Below, one piece after another: positions 28,183 to 37,368 of a DNA stretch of 64,000 nt. How positions within the stretch are numbered: the first letter of the stretch is position 1; each line of letters opens with the position of its first letter. A program made the position numbers and the translations under genes. The notes under the pieces were generated by a model. It ran no database searches, was not told where the DNA came from, and saw nothing but the letters and a program-made list of their open reading frames with translations. Source of the DNA: Chitinophaga niastensis (lineage in GTDB: Bacteria > Bacteroidota > Bacteroidia > Chitinophagales > Chitinophagaceae); NCBI RefSeq assembly GCF_003014755.1, contig NZ_PYAW01000002.1:1364001-1428000 (forward strand), written 5' to 3'.

Positions 28183-28190
28183 CAAATATA
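28183..28190 (-). promoter_or_regulatory. -7 box (TATATTTG) of the two-component operon
   Basis: TATATTTG on the minus strand ends 6 nt before the ATG at 28176, so the transcript would be almost leaderless. It directly abuts the short palindrome at 28196. Confidence 0.5.
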
Positions 28191-28195
28191 ATTAC

Positions 28196-28257
28196 GAATT
28201 ACGAATTACGGATCGAAGCGATCTTCGGATATAACCGCAATTTGTAATTCGTAATTC
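28196..28257. repeat. Short palindrome behind the histidine-phosphatase gene (family member P6)
   Basis: Arms of 14 bp (GAATTACGAATTAC at 28196-28209; complement at 28244-28257). The left arm is part of a 7-bp tandem repeat (ATTACGA). The tip contains CGAAG, ATCTTCGGAT and ATAACCGC, words shared with the tips of the larger palindromes in this window. The right arm ends at the base before the phosphatase stop codon (28258-28260). Confidence 0.7.
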
Positions 28258-28836
28258 TTATTCGAGGTGGCTGATGCAGTTAAATAGCTCACAATGCCAG
28301 CTATTGTTGATGAATTGCAGCCTGGTGATGGATGTATTTTTCATATTGGGAACGGGTAGCATATCGGGGAACAAGGCGGCCAGCAATTGTCGTATAAAAC
28401 TGCCATGGCTCACCAGTAGCATGTTTTTACCTGCATTGTCGGTAAGTATTTCCCGGATAAATGCGAGGCCGCGGTTAACCACAGCTTCATTGCTTTCCAT
28501 GCCCAGGTCCAGTTTTTTCCATTCCTGGCCCCATTTGTGTACACGGTCTTCTTCGGTAGTGCCTTCAATGAGGCCACCACCGGCTTCGCCCAGTCTTTTA
28601 TCTTCTTCTACGGTATCAATCCCCAGTTCCTGCGCTATGATAGCCGCTGTTTGCCTTGCCCGCAGCAGGTGGCTGGAGTACACCAGGTCCCATTCCTCAC
28701 CCATGAGCCGTTGTCCCAGCCTGAGCGCCTGCAATATGCCTTCTTCATCCAGTGGGATGTCTGAATGGCCTTGCAGTCTGCCGGCTTTGTTCCAGGAAGT
28801 GGTTCCATGACGGATAATCGCAATACGGGTCGTCAT
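28258..28836 (-). CDS. Histidine phosphatase superfamily protein
   Basis: The frame opens at a TTG (28869) with ATGs at 28857 and 28836; MTTRIAIIRHGTTSWNKAGR from 28836 was chosen because the family starts just before its RHG motif. 192 residues: catalytic RHG (8-10), second Arg in GRLQGHSDIPLDEEG, Glu near 80, and the second catalytic His in LLVSHGSFIRQLLA. Members are phosphoglycerate-mutase-like phosphatases acting on small metabolites or phosphoproteins; substrate unknown. Confidence 0.88.
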   Translation of the reverse strand: MTTRIAIIRHGTTSWNKAGRLQGHSDIPLDEEGILQALRLGQRLMGEEWDLVYSSHLLRARQTAAIIAQELGIDTVEEDKRLGEAGGGLIEGTTEEDRVHKWGQEWKKLDLGMESNEAVVNRGLAFIREILTDNAGKNMLLVSHGSFIRQLLAALFPDMLPVPNMKNTSITRLQFINNSWHCELFNCISHLE

Positions 28837-28866
28837 ACTTAGGTCTTTTTTTATCATTCCGGGGGA

Positions 28867-28874
28867 CAAATATA
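28867..28874 (-). promoter_or_regulatory. -7 box (TATATTTG) of the histidine phosphatase gene
   Basis: A full TAnnTTTG match on the minus strand, 9 nt before the ATG at 28857 and 30 nt before the one at 28836. Confidence 0.45.
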
Positions 28875-29116
28875 TGTAAATAGACGTGGGGATAATAATG
28901 GAATCGCCGGCAGCAGTAATATTTCAGTCAGCCGTGGTATATTAATGTATAATAGATTTGTCCAAATTAGCTATTATCCGATATTCCCTTTCATCGTTGA
29001 ATGTTTTAGTACCTGTCAGAAGCCAGCACTCCTTTAACCGATTTAACCGAATGCAATCAATTATCGTATTTACAGATATGTAATTATCATCATTTCTTAC
29101 TTTAAAACTAACACTT

Positions 29117-30250
29117 ATGAAACAAAATGTTCAGAGGACGGCGCATGCCAAAATGCAAAAAATCCAAAAAGAGTATGCTGCTGTAATGGCTGAGGGAAAA
29201 ACCTGTTTTTCCTTATTACAATTATTTAATCACGATGAATTCAGACTCGAAGAGTATTGCCGGTCTTTTAAAAAACATCCATTCGCATCTTCACTGGCAG
29301 AGGCAGCCCGATCATTTGGAACGGATTATAACATTTGGATTGATAATGCGGAACATTATATTACCTGCGCTATTTTTTTGTTCCCCACTGCCGGCCTGGA
29401 TCGGATGTTACCTATTGTAAAAAACCTGGCAATTGATTATTATCTGAATGATACTATGGGGCGCGAAGTTTTTGATAAACTCACGTTACCGCAGCGGGAA
29501 TCAGCGGAAAAAGTCATCAGCAGAATGGGTAGTGAGATGGTACTTTCGGCTTCCATTGAGGGATTGGAGCCCATTGAGATAGCCAACAGGGAGGTGCTTG
29601 AGTACATGAAAAATACTTCAACACAAGCTTGGTTTGACGAATTTTTGCAATTGTACGCCTATCATATCAAGGTAACCCATAGAAATTGTAACGCTGCTGA
29701 GATGGGACATGTTCCATCCATTTCAGAGTATACAGAGAGTCGTTGCCATATGGCAGGAATGCATCACGTGATTAGTTTGATAGATTACAGTGAAGGCCAG
29801 TTTATAGATCAGGAATGGTTGATTAGAATAGGAGCCGCCTTGAAGTTAAAAAGATTGCAGTATGTTACCGCTGCTATAGGGGGCTTAATGAATGATTTAT
29901 TCTCTTTTGAAAAAGAAATTATTGATAACAGCGCTGACTCAAATTTGGTAATGGTAATAGCGCTCAATAATCCTTTCATCGCACTTACAGAAGTCTTATT
30001 GCAGGCATGTGGTATTGTACAGGATCTGTTGCGTGAGTTTATATCCTTACTGAAAGATGTTCGGGAATTATGTGATATAGCAGTGGTTATCGATGAAGAT
30101 ATGGCGCAGCAGTTGCATAAGCACCTGGATGGCTTGGAACGCTGTGTGCAGGCTAGTTGGGTATGGCAAGTACATACTTTACGCTATAAGCGGCCAAATT
30201 CCATATGGGCAGAAACACAACTGAAAGAAGTAATGAGAAGAGCAGTTTAA
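29117..30250 (+). CDS. Class I terpene synthase (terpene cyclase)
   Basis: 377 residues, all-helical. The second metal site is canonical: N259-D-L-F-S263-F-E-K-E267 (the NSE triad). The pyrophosphate-sensor Arg fits R209 in EYTESRCHMAGM, and the C-terminal Arg-Tyr pair is in TLRYKRP. The first, Asp-rich metal motif is unusual: D107-Y-Y-L-N-D112 instead of DDxxD/E, so one of the paired acids is Tyr. The enzyme would ionise and cyclise a prenyl diphosphate. No prenyltransferase or P450 is adjacent; the next gene is a convergent hybrid kinase 7 bp away. Product unknown. Confidence 0.85.
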   Translation: MKQNVQRTAHAKMQKIQKEYAAVMAEGKTCFSLLQLFNHDEFRLEEYCRSFKKHPFASSLAEAARSFGTDYNIWIDNAEHYITCAIFLFPTAGLDRMLPIVKNLAIDYYLNDTMGREVFDKLTLPQRESAEKVISRMGSEMVLSASIEGLEPIEIANREVLEYMKNTSTQAWFDEFLQLYAYHIKVTHRNCNAAEMGHVPSISEYTESRCHMAGMHHVISLIDYSEGQFIDQEWLIRIGAALKLKRLQYVTAAIGGLMNDLFSFEKEIIDNSADSNLVMVIALNNPFIALTEVLLQACGIVQDLLREFISLLKDVRELCDIAVVIDEDMAQQLHKHLDGLERCVQASWVWQVHTLRYKRPNSIWAETQLKEVMRRAV

Positions 30251-30257
30251 GAAATGA

Positions 30258-31988
30258 TTATTCCTGTAACTCCTCATCGTAATGGTGTACATGCTGATTC
30301 ATTATTGTCAACAAGTCTTTGTGATTAATAGGTTTTTCAATAATTGCATTGGCGCCAGCTATCATCAGGGCCTTTTGTGATTCAGCGTATATATCACCGG
30401 TAGCGATTATTACAGGAATATTTTTATATGCCGGCGTACTCTTTAACACCTTCAGGGTTTCTTCTCCATCCATTACTTCCATGTGATAATCCATAATGAT
30501 TATGTCGGGAATGTTTTTTTTAATCTCCTCTAATACTTCTAATCCATTAGAGGTGATAGTAACAGTACATCCTGTAGAATTAAAAAACAGGGTCAATAAT
30601 TTTGCATTGAGTTCATTGTCTTCCGCTATCAGTACATGAATGTTGCTGAGGTCCTGCCCTGTACTTTCCCCTGTTTCTTCAGGTATTATATCCTCCATTG
30701 TTCCCGTTTTCAAAGGCAAATTAAGCGTGAAGCAGACGTCTCCTGCAGTAGAACTTTCTGCACTAATCGTTCCGTTCATGGAGTTTACCTTGTTTTTTAC
30801 AATGTATAACCCCAGTCCTGTTCCCTCTGTATATTTGTTCTTATTTGTAACGAATGGCTCGAAAATGCTATTTAGTTTTTCAGCAGGAATAGGGCTTCCC
30901 TGATTCATGAATTGCATTTGCCATTTGTCCATATTACACTTTACCCTTACGTTTACTGTGCTATTTTTATTTGCATATTTAATTGCATTGGCTAGCAGAT
31001 TGGTAATCACCTGGTTGAGTTTTAAAGTATCTCCAATAACTACGGCAGGCATATCTTCAACCAACAAGTGTATCTTGATATTCCTTGATCTGGCGATTAT
31101 TTTATTTACTTCTATTATTTTAGATATGAAGGGAGTGAGCTCAAAAGCCTCAATAGATACGGATTCTGTTTTTCCTAATTCTATTTGCGCCATATCGAGC
31201 ACATTATTAATAATATGACGGGCATTGTCGCTGGCAGTAAGTAAATGATCCACCAGTGGGGCTATCTTTTTTAGATGCGCATCCAGTTTTATTTCTCTCT
31301 TAATCAGTTGTGCTACTCCGTATATGGCATTGAGCGGAGTCCGCATTTCATGTGTAACCTGGTACACATACATTTTTTTGAAATGATTGGCTTTATGTAA
31401 TTCGTCATTACTTTTAACGTAAGGTCTGCCAACGATGAGAATAAGCAACATTACACCTACTACAGATAAAGCTTTAAATATTACAGCTGTTGTATGGTCC
31501 AGGGGAATTAATGTTACTAAATTATTGTAATAACTCACTTCCAGTACTAAAAGAATAAACATAGAAGTGCCAATACATATGCGCCTGATCATTTCATCTT
31601 TAAATATCAGAAAAGTGATGAGGAACAGGAAGATAACCATGGCTTGCAGCTCAATAACATTTCCCAGAAGCAGGCCAAAGTATAGTGACGCTAAGCATTG
31701 TGTGAAAAAAGTAATTAAAGAAGCGACATTATATTTTTTGTAATGATTGAAGAATATAGGAGAAACTGCTAATATCGCCTCAATAGAGGCTGGCAGTAAT
31801 ATAGAGAGCTGCGATGTCAGTGAATAATAAATAATACCAACTGAAACGATCAGTATAACTAATGCCAGACTGAGTGTGTTCACCAATGTTATCCTTGTGG
31901 CTAATTCTTGATCAACAATACCGTGTGTGCCTGTGTAAATAATATTGTTGACAGATTTCTTTATCCGGTCAATTATAGTCATACTCAT
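30258..31988 (-). CDS. Hybrid sensor histidine kinase/response regulator
   Basis: 576 residues. Six hydrophobic segments in residues 30-190 form an integral-membrane sensor with little periplasmic sequence. HisKA follows with the phospho-His in YVYQVTHEMRTPLNAIYG, then HATPase (NLLANAIKYANKN, GTGLGLYIVKNKV) and a C-terminal receiver with Asp in DIIIMDYHMEVMDG and Lys in IIEKPINHKD. No separate output domain is attached, so phosphate would pass to an unlinked partner. Convergent with the terpene synthase gene. Confidence 0.93.
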   Translation of the reverse strand: MSMTIIDRIKKSVNNIIYTGTHGIVDQELATRITLVNTLSLALVILIVSVGIIYYSLTSQLSILLPASIEAILAVSPIFFNHYKKYNVASLITFFTQCLASLYFGLLLGNVIELQAMVIFLFLITFLIFKDEMIRRICIGTSMFILLVLEVSYYNNLVTLIPLDHTTAVIFKALSVVGVMLLILIVGRPYVKSNDELHKANHFKKMYVYQVTHEMRTPLNAIYGVAQLIKREIKLDAHLKKIAPLVDHLLTASDNARHIINNVLDMAQIELGKTESVSIEAFELTPFISKIIEVNKIIARSRNIKIHLLVEDMPAVVIGDTLKLNQVITNLLANAIKYANKNSTVNVRVKCNMDKWQMQFMNQGSPIPAEKLNSIFEPFVTNKNKYTEGTGLGLYIVKNKVNSMNGTISAESSTAGDVCFTLNLPLKTGTMEDIIPEETGESTGQDLSNIHVLIAEDNELNAKLLTLFFNSTGCTVTITSNGLEVLEEIKKNIPDIIIMDYHMEVMDGEETLKVLKSTPAYKNIPVIIATGDIYAESQKALMIAGANAIIEKPINHKDLLTIMNQHVHHYDEELQE

Positions 31989-32271
31989 GGTAATTCGTCG
32001 TAGGGTTTTAAGGCAATAAAATCAGGATAGACTTATAACGTGAATGAAATATTGTTATTGTTGTAGGCTCTTCTGCTGTAAATATTGGGCTTCTAACATG
32101 AACGCTCTTCTAGGGTTATTTCCACTTGATAGTATTTTGAGATATATCCGCCTTGTTTATTGATCAGGATTGGATATCCTTCTTCCAAAGTTATATTATT
32201 ATTTCTTTTGAAAGGCAAATGCAAATTATTTTTTTTAGAAAGATGATAAATCCAGAGTTATAAGTAATTAT

Positions 32272-32279
32272 TAAATTTG
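32272..32279 (+). promoter_or_regulatory. -7 box (TAAATTTG) of the acidic small-protein gene
   Basis: A full TAnnTTTG match that ends 4 nt before the ATG at 32284; the following TTCTATGGA is also found at 42341-42349 behind another box. Confidence 0.6.
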
Positions 32280-32283
32280 TTCT

Positions 32284-32451
32284 ATGGAAGTATGTATCAA
32301 TCCTAACGAAGAAGAGCACGGCACACCGGAACCGGCCGTGACAGAAGAATCTATCATCCATGATGGCTCAGGAGGCGCATTTGAAGGCACTGAACTGGTA
32401 ACAGAAGAAAGGGAGGAAACACCGCGGAAAAAAGAACCCACACCTTACTGA
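32284..32451 (+). CDS. Small acidic protein of unknown function
   Basis: 55 residues (MEVCINPNEEEHGTPEP to RKKEPTPY), very rich in Glu, Pro and Thr and without hydrophobic segments; probably unstructured and cytosolic. Support comes from the well-placed promoter box (32272) and a codon pattern without stops. It lies 106 bp before the aldolase gene and could share its transcript. Confidence 0.55.
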   Translation: MEVCINPNEEEHGTPEPAVTEESIIHDGSGGAFEGTELVTEEREETPRKKEPTPY

Positions 32452-32557
32452 TATTTTATTTTCCTCCCCGGTTCGCTAACAAAACAACAAAAAGCTGCTT
32501 ATCTGGCTATGTTTTTGTGCGGCATTAAATCCTTAAATTAGTCCTACTAAAAAATGC

Positions 32558-33637
32558 ATGTTTATGTTATCCTTGGAAAAAATCAGCGAATTATTAGGAA
32601 AAGATAGTGATATCCTGCTGCAACATGAGAGCAAGACCATCTCCAAAGACTTGCTGCACCTGCCCGGGCCGGATACGGTTAATAAAATATATCAGCCCTC
32701 CAGCCGCAATCCGCAGGTACTGCGCAGCCTGGGACAGCTATTTAATCACGGTCGTTTGGGAGGAACAGGCTATATGTCCATTTTACCGGTAGATCAGGGC
32801 GTGGAACACAGTGCAGGCGCATCTTTTGCAAAATATCCTGCTTACTTTGATCCTGAAAATATTGTGAAACTGGCCATAGAAGGCGGTTGCAACGCAGTGG
32901 CTTCTACATTCGGGGTATTGTCTGCGGTATCACGTACCTATGCCCACCGCATTCCGTTTATTGTAAAGCTGAATCACAATGAACTCCTTACATATCCCAA
33001 TAAGGCCGATCAGGTAATGTATGGCACGGTGCAGGAAGCCTGGAATCTGGGCGCAACAGCGGTTGGAGCTACCATTTATTTTGGTTCCGACCAGGCAGAC
33101 CGGCAGCTGGTAGAAGTGTCGCAGGCTTTTGAACTGGCGCATGAACTGGGCATGGCCACCATTCTGTGGTGTTATCTTCGTAATGATGCCTTTAAAAAAG
33201 ATGTGGATTATCATTTATCAGCAGATCTTACGGGGCAAGCCAATCACCTGGGCGTAACGATCCAGGCAGACATCATCAAACAAAAACTACCCACTGTCAA
33301 CGGCGGCTACAAAGCGCTGAACACAGGCACTTCTTCTTATGGCAAGCTGGATGAGCGCATTTATACCCAGCTTACTTCCGATAATCCAATTGATTTGTGT
33401 CGTTACCAGGTAGCCAACTGTTATATGGGCCGTATGGGACTTATCAACTCCGGCGGCGCCTCGGAAGGGGAACTGGATCTGGCAGATGCAGTGCGCTCTG
33501 CTGTCATCAACAAAAGAGCCGGTGGCGCAGGACTGATCTCCGGCCGTAAAGCTTTCCAGCGTCCTATGGCAGAAGGCACTGCATTGCTGAATGCGATACA
33601 GGATGTGTATTTGAATGCACAGATAACGGTAGCGTAA
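32558..33637 (+). CDS. Class I fructose-bisphosphate aldolase (DhnA/FbaB type)
   Basis: 359 residues. The pattern [19 protein letters not shown] and [11 protein letters not shown] is that of the class I (Schiff-base) bacterial/archaeal-type aldolases; PVDQGVEH is the conserved phosphate/substrate region and [34 protein letters not shown] lies in the middle of the barrel in full. It would cleave fructose-1,6-bisphosphate in glycolysis/gluconeogenesis. The stop codon (33635-33637) is immediately followed by the left arm of a 375-bp palindrome. Confidence 0.9.
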   Translation: MFMLSLEKISELLGKDSDILLQHESKTISKDLLHLPGPDTVNKIYQPSSRNPQVLRSLGQLFNHGRLGGTGYMSILPVDQGVEHSAGASFAKYPAYFDPENIVKLAIEGGCNAVASTFGVLSAVSRTYAHRIPFIVKLNHNELLTYPNKADQVMYGTVQEAWNLGATAVGATIYFGSDQADRQLVEVSQAFELAHELGMATILWCYLRNDAFKKDVDYHLSADLTGQANHLGVTIQADIIKQKLPTVNGGYKALNTGTSSYGKLDERIYTQLTSDNPIDLCRYQVANCYMGRMGLINSGGASEGELDLADAVRSAVINKRAGGAGLISGRKAFQRPMAEGTALLNAIQDVYLNAQITVA

Positions 33638-34012
33638 TCTGAACTATGATTTTTGTGATTAGTATGATTATCCTGATGAGCGAAGAATGTCTGAACTGTG
33701 ATTTTTGTGATTGATATGATTATCCTGATGTGCAAAGATCTTAGCGGATGTTGTCTGAACCAGGATTTAACGGATTGAATGGATTACCCTGATGGGCGTT
33801 ATGTTGTTTTATATCGAAGATATCCGCGAAAATCTTCTCTTTGATCTTCGGCACCCATCAGGGTAATCCATTCAATCCGTTAAATCCTGGTTCAGACAAC
33901 ATCCGCTAAGATCTTTGCACATCAGGATAATCATATCAATCACAAAAATCACAGTTCAGACATTCTTCGCTCATCAGGATAATCATACTAATCACAAAAA
34001 TCATAGTTCAGA
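33638..34012. repeat. Giant palindrome P1 with 159-bp perfect arms
   Basis: Left arm 33638-33796 and right arm 33854-34012 are perfect reverse complements by my reading; the spacer is 57 nt. Each arm holds three tandem units starting TCTGAAC (33638, 33690, 33754). Each unit carries GATT words at 9-bp spacing. The element fills the whole gap between the stop codons of the convergent aldolase and proA genes, with no spare base on either side. Its spacer matches, in reverse orientation, that of P2 at 59251-59303. Confidence 0.95.
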
Positions 34013-35263
34013 CTACTCTCTTACCTGCCCGTTACCGTACACAAACCATTTCTCTGTCACCAGTTTTTCCAATGCAAACGGACCGCGTGCATGTAATTTT
34101 TGTGTAGAGATACCAATTTCTGCACCCAGTCCGAATACGCCTCCATCTGTAAAGCGGGTGGAGGCGTTTACATAAACGGCTGCTGCATCCACTTCATTGA
34201 GGAAACGTTCACTGACTACGGTGTCGCGGGAGATGATCGCTTCTGAGTGGCGGGAAGAATAGGTCTGAATATGTGCCAGTGCGGCGGATGTATCAGGTAC
34301 CACTTTTACAGAACATTTGAGCGAGAGAAATTCCCGCCCGAAATCTTCCGGTTGTGCTACAAACAATTGCGGATAATTATTTTTTTGCAGTAAAGAATAG
34401 GCTAACGGGTCTGCATATACGTCTACTGCATAATGGGCGAGCTGTGGTGCGAGTAATGCCAGGAAGTCGGCTGCCACGGCTTCATCTACCAATACCGTGT
34501 CCAGTGCATTGCATACCGACGGGCGCGATACTTTAGCATTGGTGACAATGGCGGCGGCTTGTTGCAGGTCGGCGGTTTTTTCCACGTAAGTATGACAAAC
34601 ACCGGCGCCGGTTTCTATCACCGGTACCCTGGAGTTGGCGCGCACAAATTCAATGAGCTGCTGGGAACCACGGGGAATAATGATGTCGATGTATTTTACA
34701 GCAGCCAGCATTTCAGCCACCAGACTGCGGTCTGTGGGGAGTAACTGTACTGTATGTATATCTACCGCAAACTGTTTCAGTATATCCTGTATCAGTTGTA
34801 CAAGTATCGTATTGGTATAAAAGGCATCTGTGCCACCACGTAATACACATACATTACCGGAGCGGATACACAGTGCGGCTACATCTACCGTAACATTAGG
34901 ACGTGATTCATAAATTACGCCTACCACGCCAAGGGGTACTGTTTTCTTTTGTACCCGCAAACCGTTGTCCAGCAGCTTTTCGAGCAATAGTTCATTAGCC
35001 GGGTCCGGTAATCCGGCGATCTCCTCCAGGCTGGATGCCAGACTGCGTATGCGTGCAGTAGTTAACAGCAACCGGTCTTTTTTCGGATCTTCATCGGGCA
35101 TCCGGTCCAGGTCTTTTTTATTCTCCGCAATAATGACATCAGATTGTGTCAGTATTATTGCTGATAGTTGCAGCAGTAATGCCTGTTTCTGTGCATCAGG
35201 GAGGGTACGTATAGATACGGTCGCCTGCTTTGCCTTTTCCAGTAAGGGTTGTATAGTTTCCAT
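34013..35263 (-). CDS. proA: Glutamate-5-semialdehyde dehydrogenase (gamma-glutamyl phosphate reductase)
   Basis: 416 residues, normal for ProA. NADPH-binding region (VPLGVVGVIYESRPNVTVD), catalytic Cys in RPSVCNALDTVLVDE, and the C-terminal VNASTRFTDGGVFGLGAEIGISTQKLHARGP in two parts. It makes glutamate-5-semialdehyde for proline synthesis. It follows proB by 12 bp in one operon. Its stop codon directly borders palindrome P1. Confidence 0.96.
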   Translation of the reverse strand: METIQPLLEKAKQATVSIRTLPDAQKQALLLQLSAIILTQSDVIIAENKKDLDRMPDEDPKKDRLLLTTARIRSLASSLEEIAGLPDPANELLLEKLLDNGLRVQKKTVPLGVVGVIYESRPNVTVDVAALCIRSGNVCVLRGGTDAFYTNTILVQLIQDILKQFAVDIHTVQLLPTDRSLVAEMLAAVKYIDIIIPRGSQQLIEFVRANSRVPVIETGAGVCHTYVEKTADLQQAAAIVTNAKVSRPSVCNALDTVLVDEAVAADFLALLAPQLAHYAVDVYADPLAYSLLQKNNYPQLFVAQPEDFGREFLSLKCSVKVVPDTSAALAHIQTYSSRHSEAIISRDTVVSERFLNEVDAAAVYVNASTRFTDGGVFGLGAEIGISTQKLHARGPFALEKLVTEKWFVYGNGQVRE

Positions 35264-35275
35264 GGTCTATTAGCT

Positions 35276-36310
35276 TTATAACAGCACAATATCATCGGCG
35301 TGGGCCACTTCGGTATTCTGCGCTTTTTGCGTTGTGTCCAGTATCTCTGATGAAATTTTCGCTCTGCCTACGGCAATAGCGATATTTTTTTCATTGACAA
35401 TCTCTATTACTTCTCCGCATTCAAATTTTTCGAGTACAGCCTGTACACCCACTGCGAGTAAGCTGTGACGCTTTTCCAGGGCTTGCTGTGCGCCGGCATC
35501 TATTTGTATTCTGCCGGTTACCAGGCTGCCGCTGGCCAGCCACTTTTTACGGGCAGGCATACTGCAGGGTTGTGGTAAGCACAAGGTACCTGTTTTGCCT
35601 GCAATGGCATTGAGAATGCCATCTAAGGTACGGATACCGAATATTACCACTTTAATGCCCATCCTGGTGGCTAAACGGGCAAAAGTGAGCTTGGATACCA
35701 TGCCACCTAAACCCAGGCTGGATTTCTCTTTATCCGCGAGCCCGAGGGCTGCTTTGTCGATAATATCTATTTGAGGTACTACCTGCCCTGACCTGTCCAG
35801 TACACCTGCCACGGAGGTGCTGAACAATAACATAGAAGCACCAAAGCCAACGGCTATCAGGGTGGCCAGTTCATCGTTGTCAGAAAATTTCAGCTCCAGA
35901 CTGCTCACCACATCATTTTCGTTGGCAACGGGTATGATACCGCTGGCCCACAGTTCTTCGTAGGTACGTTTCAGTTGCAGGAACTGATCTCTGTCGGAAA
36001 AATGCTGGCGCTCACACAGGCTTTGGGCGACAGCAATATTATACGGCGCAAAATAACGGCTGTATTTATTCAGCAGTAAAGGATTACCAACGGCGGCAGC
36101 GGCTTTGCGCTCACTGATGGTGCCATTGTAATGCCGGAGGAACTGTTTGCCGGCAGCTACTGCCCCGGAAGATACCAGCACAATGTGATAGTCTGCATGT
36201 AATTCTGCTACCTGCCGGGCTATACCGGCAATCACCGTCTCGTCCAGATCCCCGTTTTGATGGGTAATGGACGCCGTTCCAAATTTTATAACAAGTATCG
36301 GTTTGCTCAA
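35276..36310 (-). CDS. proB: Glutamate 5-kinase
   Basis: 344 residues: an amino-acid kinase domain (VIKFGTASIT, VLVSSGAVAAGK, IPVANENDVVSS with SDNDELATLIA) and a C-terminal PUA domain (WLASGSLVTGRIQIDAGAQ). It phosphorylates glutamate as the first step of proline synthesis. The start at 36310 is TTG, not ATG; no in-frame ATG lies near it and the TTG frame begins exactly with the expected first strand, so a weak start codon is likely real. First gene of the proB-proA operon. Confidence 0.94.
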   Translation of the reverse strand: MSKPILVIKFGTASITHQNGDLDETVIAGIARQVAELHADYHIVLVSSGAVAAGKQFLRHYNGTISERKAAAAVGNPLLLNKYSRYFAPYNIAVAQSLCERQHFSDRDQFLQLKRTYEELWASGIIPVANENDVVSSLELKFSDNDELATLIAVGFGASMLLFSTSVAGVLDRSGQVVPQIDIIDKAALGLADKEKSSLGLGGMVSKLTFARLATRMGIKVVIFGIRTLDGILNAIAGKTGTLCLPQPCSMPARKKWLASGSLVTGRIQIDAGAQQALEKRHSLLAVGVQAVLEKFECGEVIEIVNEKNIAIAVGRAKISSEILDTTQKAQNTEVAHADDIVLL

Positions 36311-36462
36311 TTTATCCAGGATTTGGAGCCCAAAATAATATTAAGGACGCGGATTTCTAAATGTAAAATTGAAGACGGAACTTATTTGGTGGCAAATTGT
36401 TCTAATTTTAGTCCGTAGATTGTTTAATTATATTTGATTTTGCAATCAATCCCAGCTTCCAT

Positions 36463-37362
36463 ATGATTCGCTATAAGACACTATATTTTCCGGCTATCAT
36501 GGCCATTTTCCTATTGTTATCAGGCTTATCCTCCGGGCAGCAAACGCTCCGGCAACAGATCGCTGCCATCTCCAAAAATATACCGGCAAAAGTAGGTGTA
36601 TATGCGATGGTATTGGAAACCGGAGATACGGTGTCCTATAACCGGGACCAGCAATTTCCGATGCAGAGTGTATATAAATTTCCTATTGCCATGGCGATAC
36701 TGGACCAGGTAGATAAGAAAAAATTTACCCTGGACCAGCCTGTTATGGTTAATAAATCAGACATTATGCCCCGGGGCGTGAGCCCTATCCGTGAAAAATA
36801 TCCGGTTGGAAATGTGGCTATTCCACTCAGGGAATTATTACAATACAATATTTCAGCGAGCGATGGAACGGCCTGTGATGTGCTGTTACGGCTCTTGGGC
36901 GGCACCACCAACGCCAATACGTATGTACGTCAGTTGGGTGTTAAACAAATGACTATCGCTACAACGGAGAAGGAGCAACAGGTAAATGATGAAATGGTGC
37001 AGTACCGGAACTGGTCTACACCAGCGGCTATGACGGCCTTATTAACGATCTTTTACGAAGGACAGGTATTATCCGATAGCAGTAACGCGCTGCTATTGGA
37101 CCTGATGATCACTTCCGGGCCCGGTGCCAAAAGAATAAAAGGATTGTTGCCACCAGGAACGGTAGTAGCACATAAAACAGGTACCTCAGGTACCGCTGGT
37201 GGCTTAACCAGGGCCACTAATGACGCAGGCATTATAACGTTACCCAATGGTCATCATCTGGCTATTGCTATATTTGTTGCGGATGCAAAGGCCGATCAGG
37301 ATGAGCGGGAGGCAACTATCGCAAAAATTACAAAGGCAGCTTGGGATCATTGGACAAAATAA
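36463..37362 (+). CDS. Class A beta-lactamase (subclass A2-like)
   Basis: 299 residues with a signal peptide (residues 1-25). Catalytic Ser69 and Lys72 are in MQSVYKFPIA; the SDN loop is SDG (NISASDGTACD), as in several A2 enzymes of Bacteroidota; the omega-loop region contains TEKEQQVNDEMVQYRNW; the KTG motif is in HKTGTSGT. It hydrolyses beta-lactams in the periplasm; the spectrum cannot be predicted. The response-regulator gene starts 6 bp after its stop, so it heads an operon with a two-component system. Confidence 0.93.
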   Translation: MIRYKTLYFPAIMAIFLLLSGLSSGQQTLRQQIAAISKNIPAKVGVYAMVLETGDTVSYNRDQQFPMQSVYKFPIAMAILDQVDKKKFTLDQPVMVNKSDIMPRGVSPIREKYPVGNVAIPLRELLQYNISASDGTACDVLLRLLGGTTNANTYVRQLGVKQMTIATTEKEQQVNDEMVQYRNWSTPAAMTALLTIFYEGQVLSDSSNALLLDLMITSGPGAKRIKGLLPPGTVVAHKTGTSGTAGGLTRATNDAGIITLPNGHHLAIAIFVADAKADQDEREATIAKITKAAWDHWTK

Positions 37363-37368
37363 AACAGG

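Noticed and set aside
33638..34012. CRISPR-like array because TCTGAAC recurs with regular spacing
   Set aside because: The units are mirrored about a centre, not direct repeats with unique spacers, and no cas gene is present.
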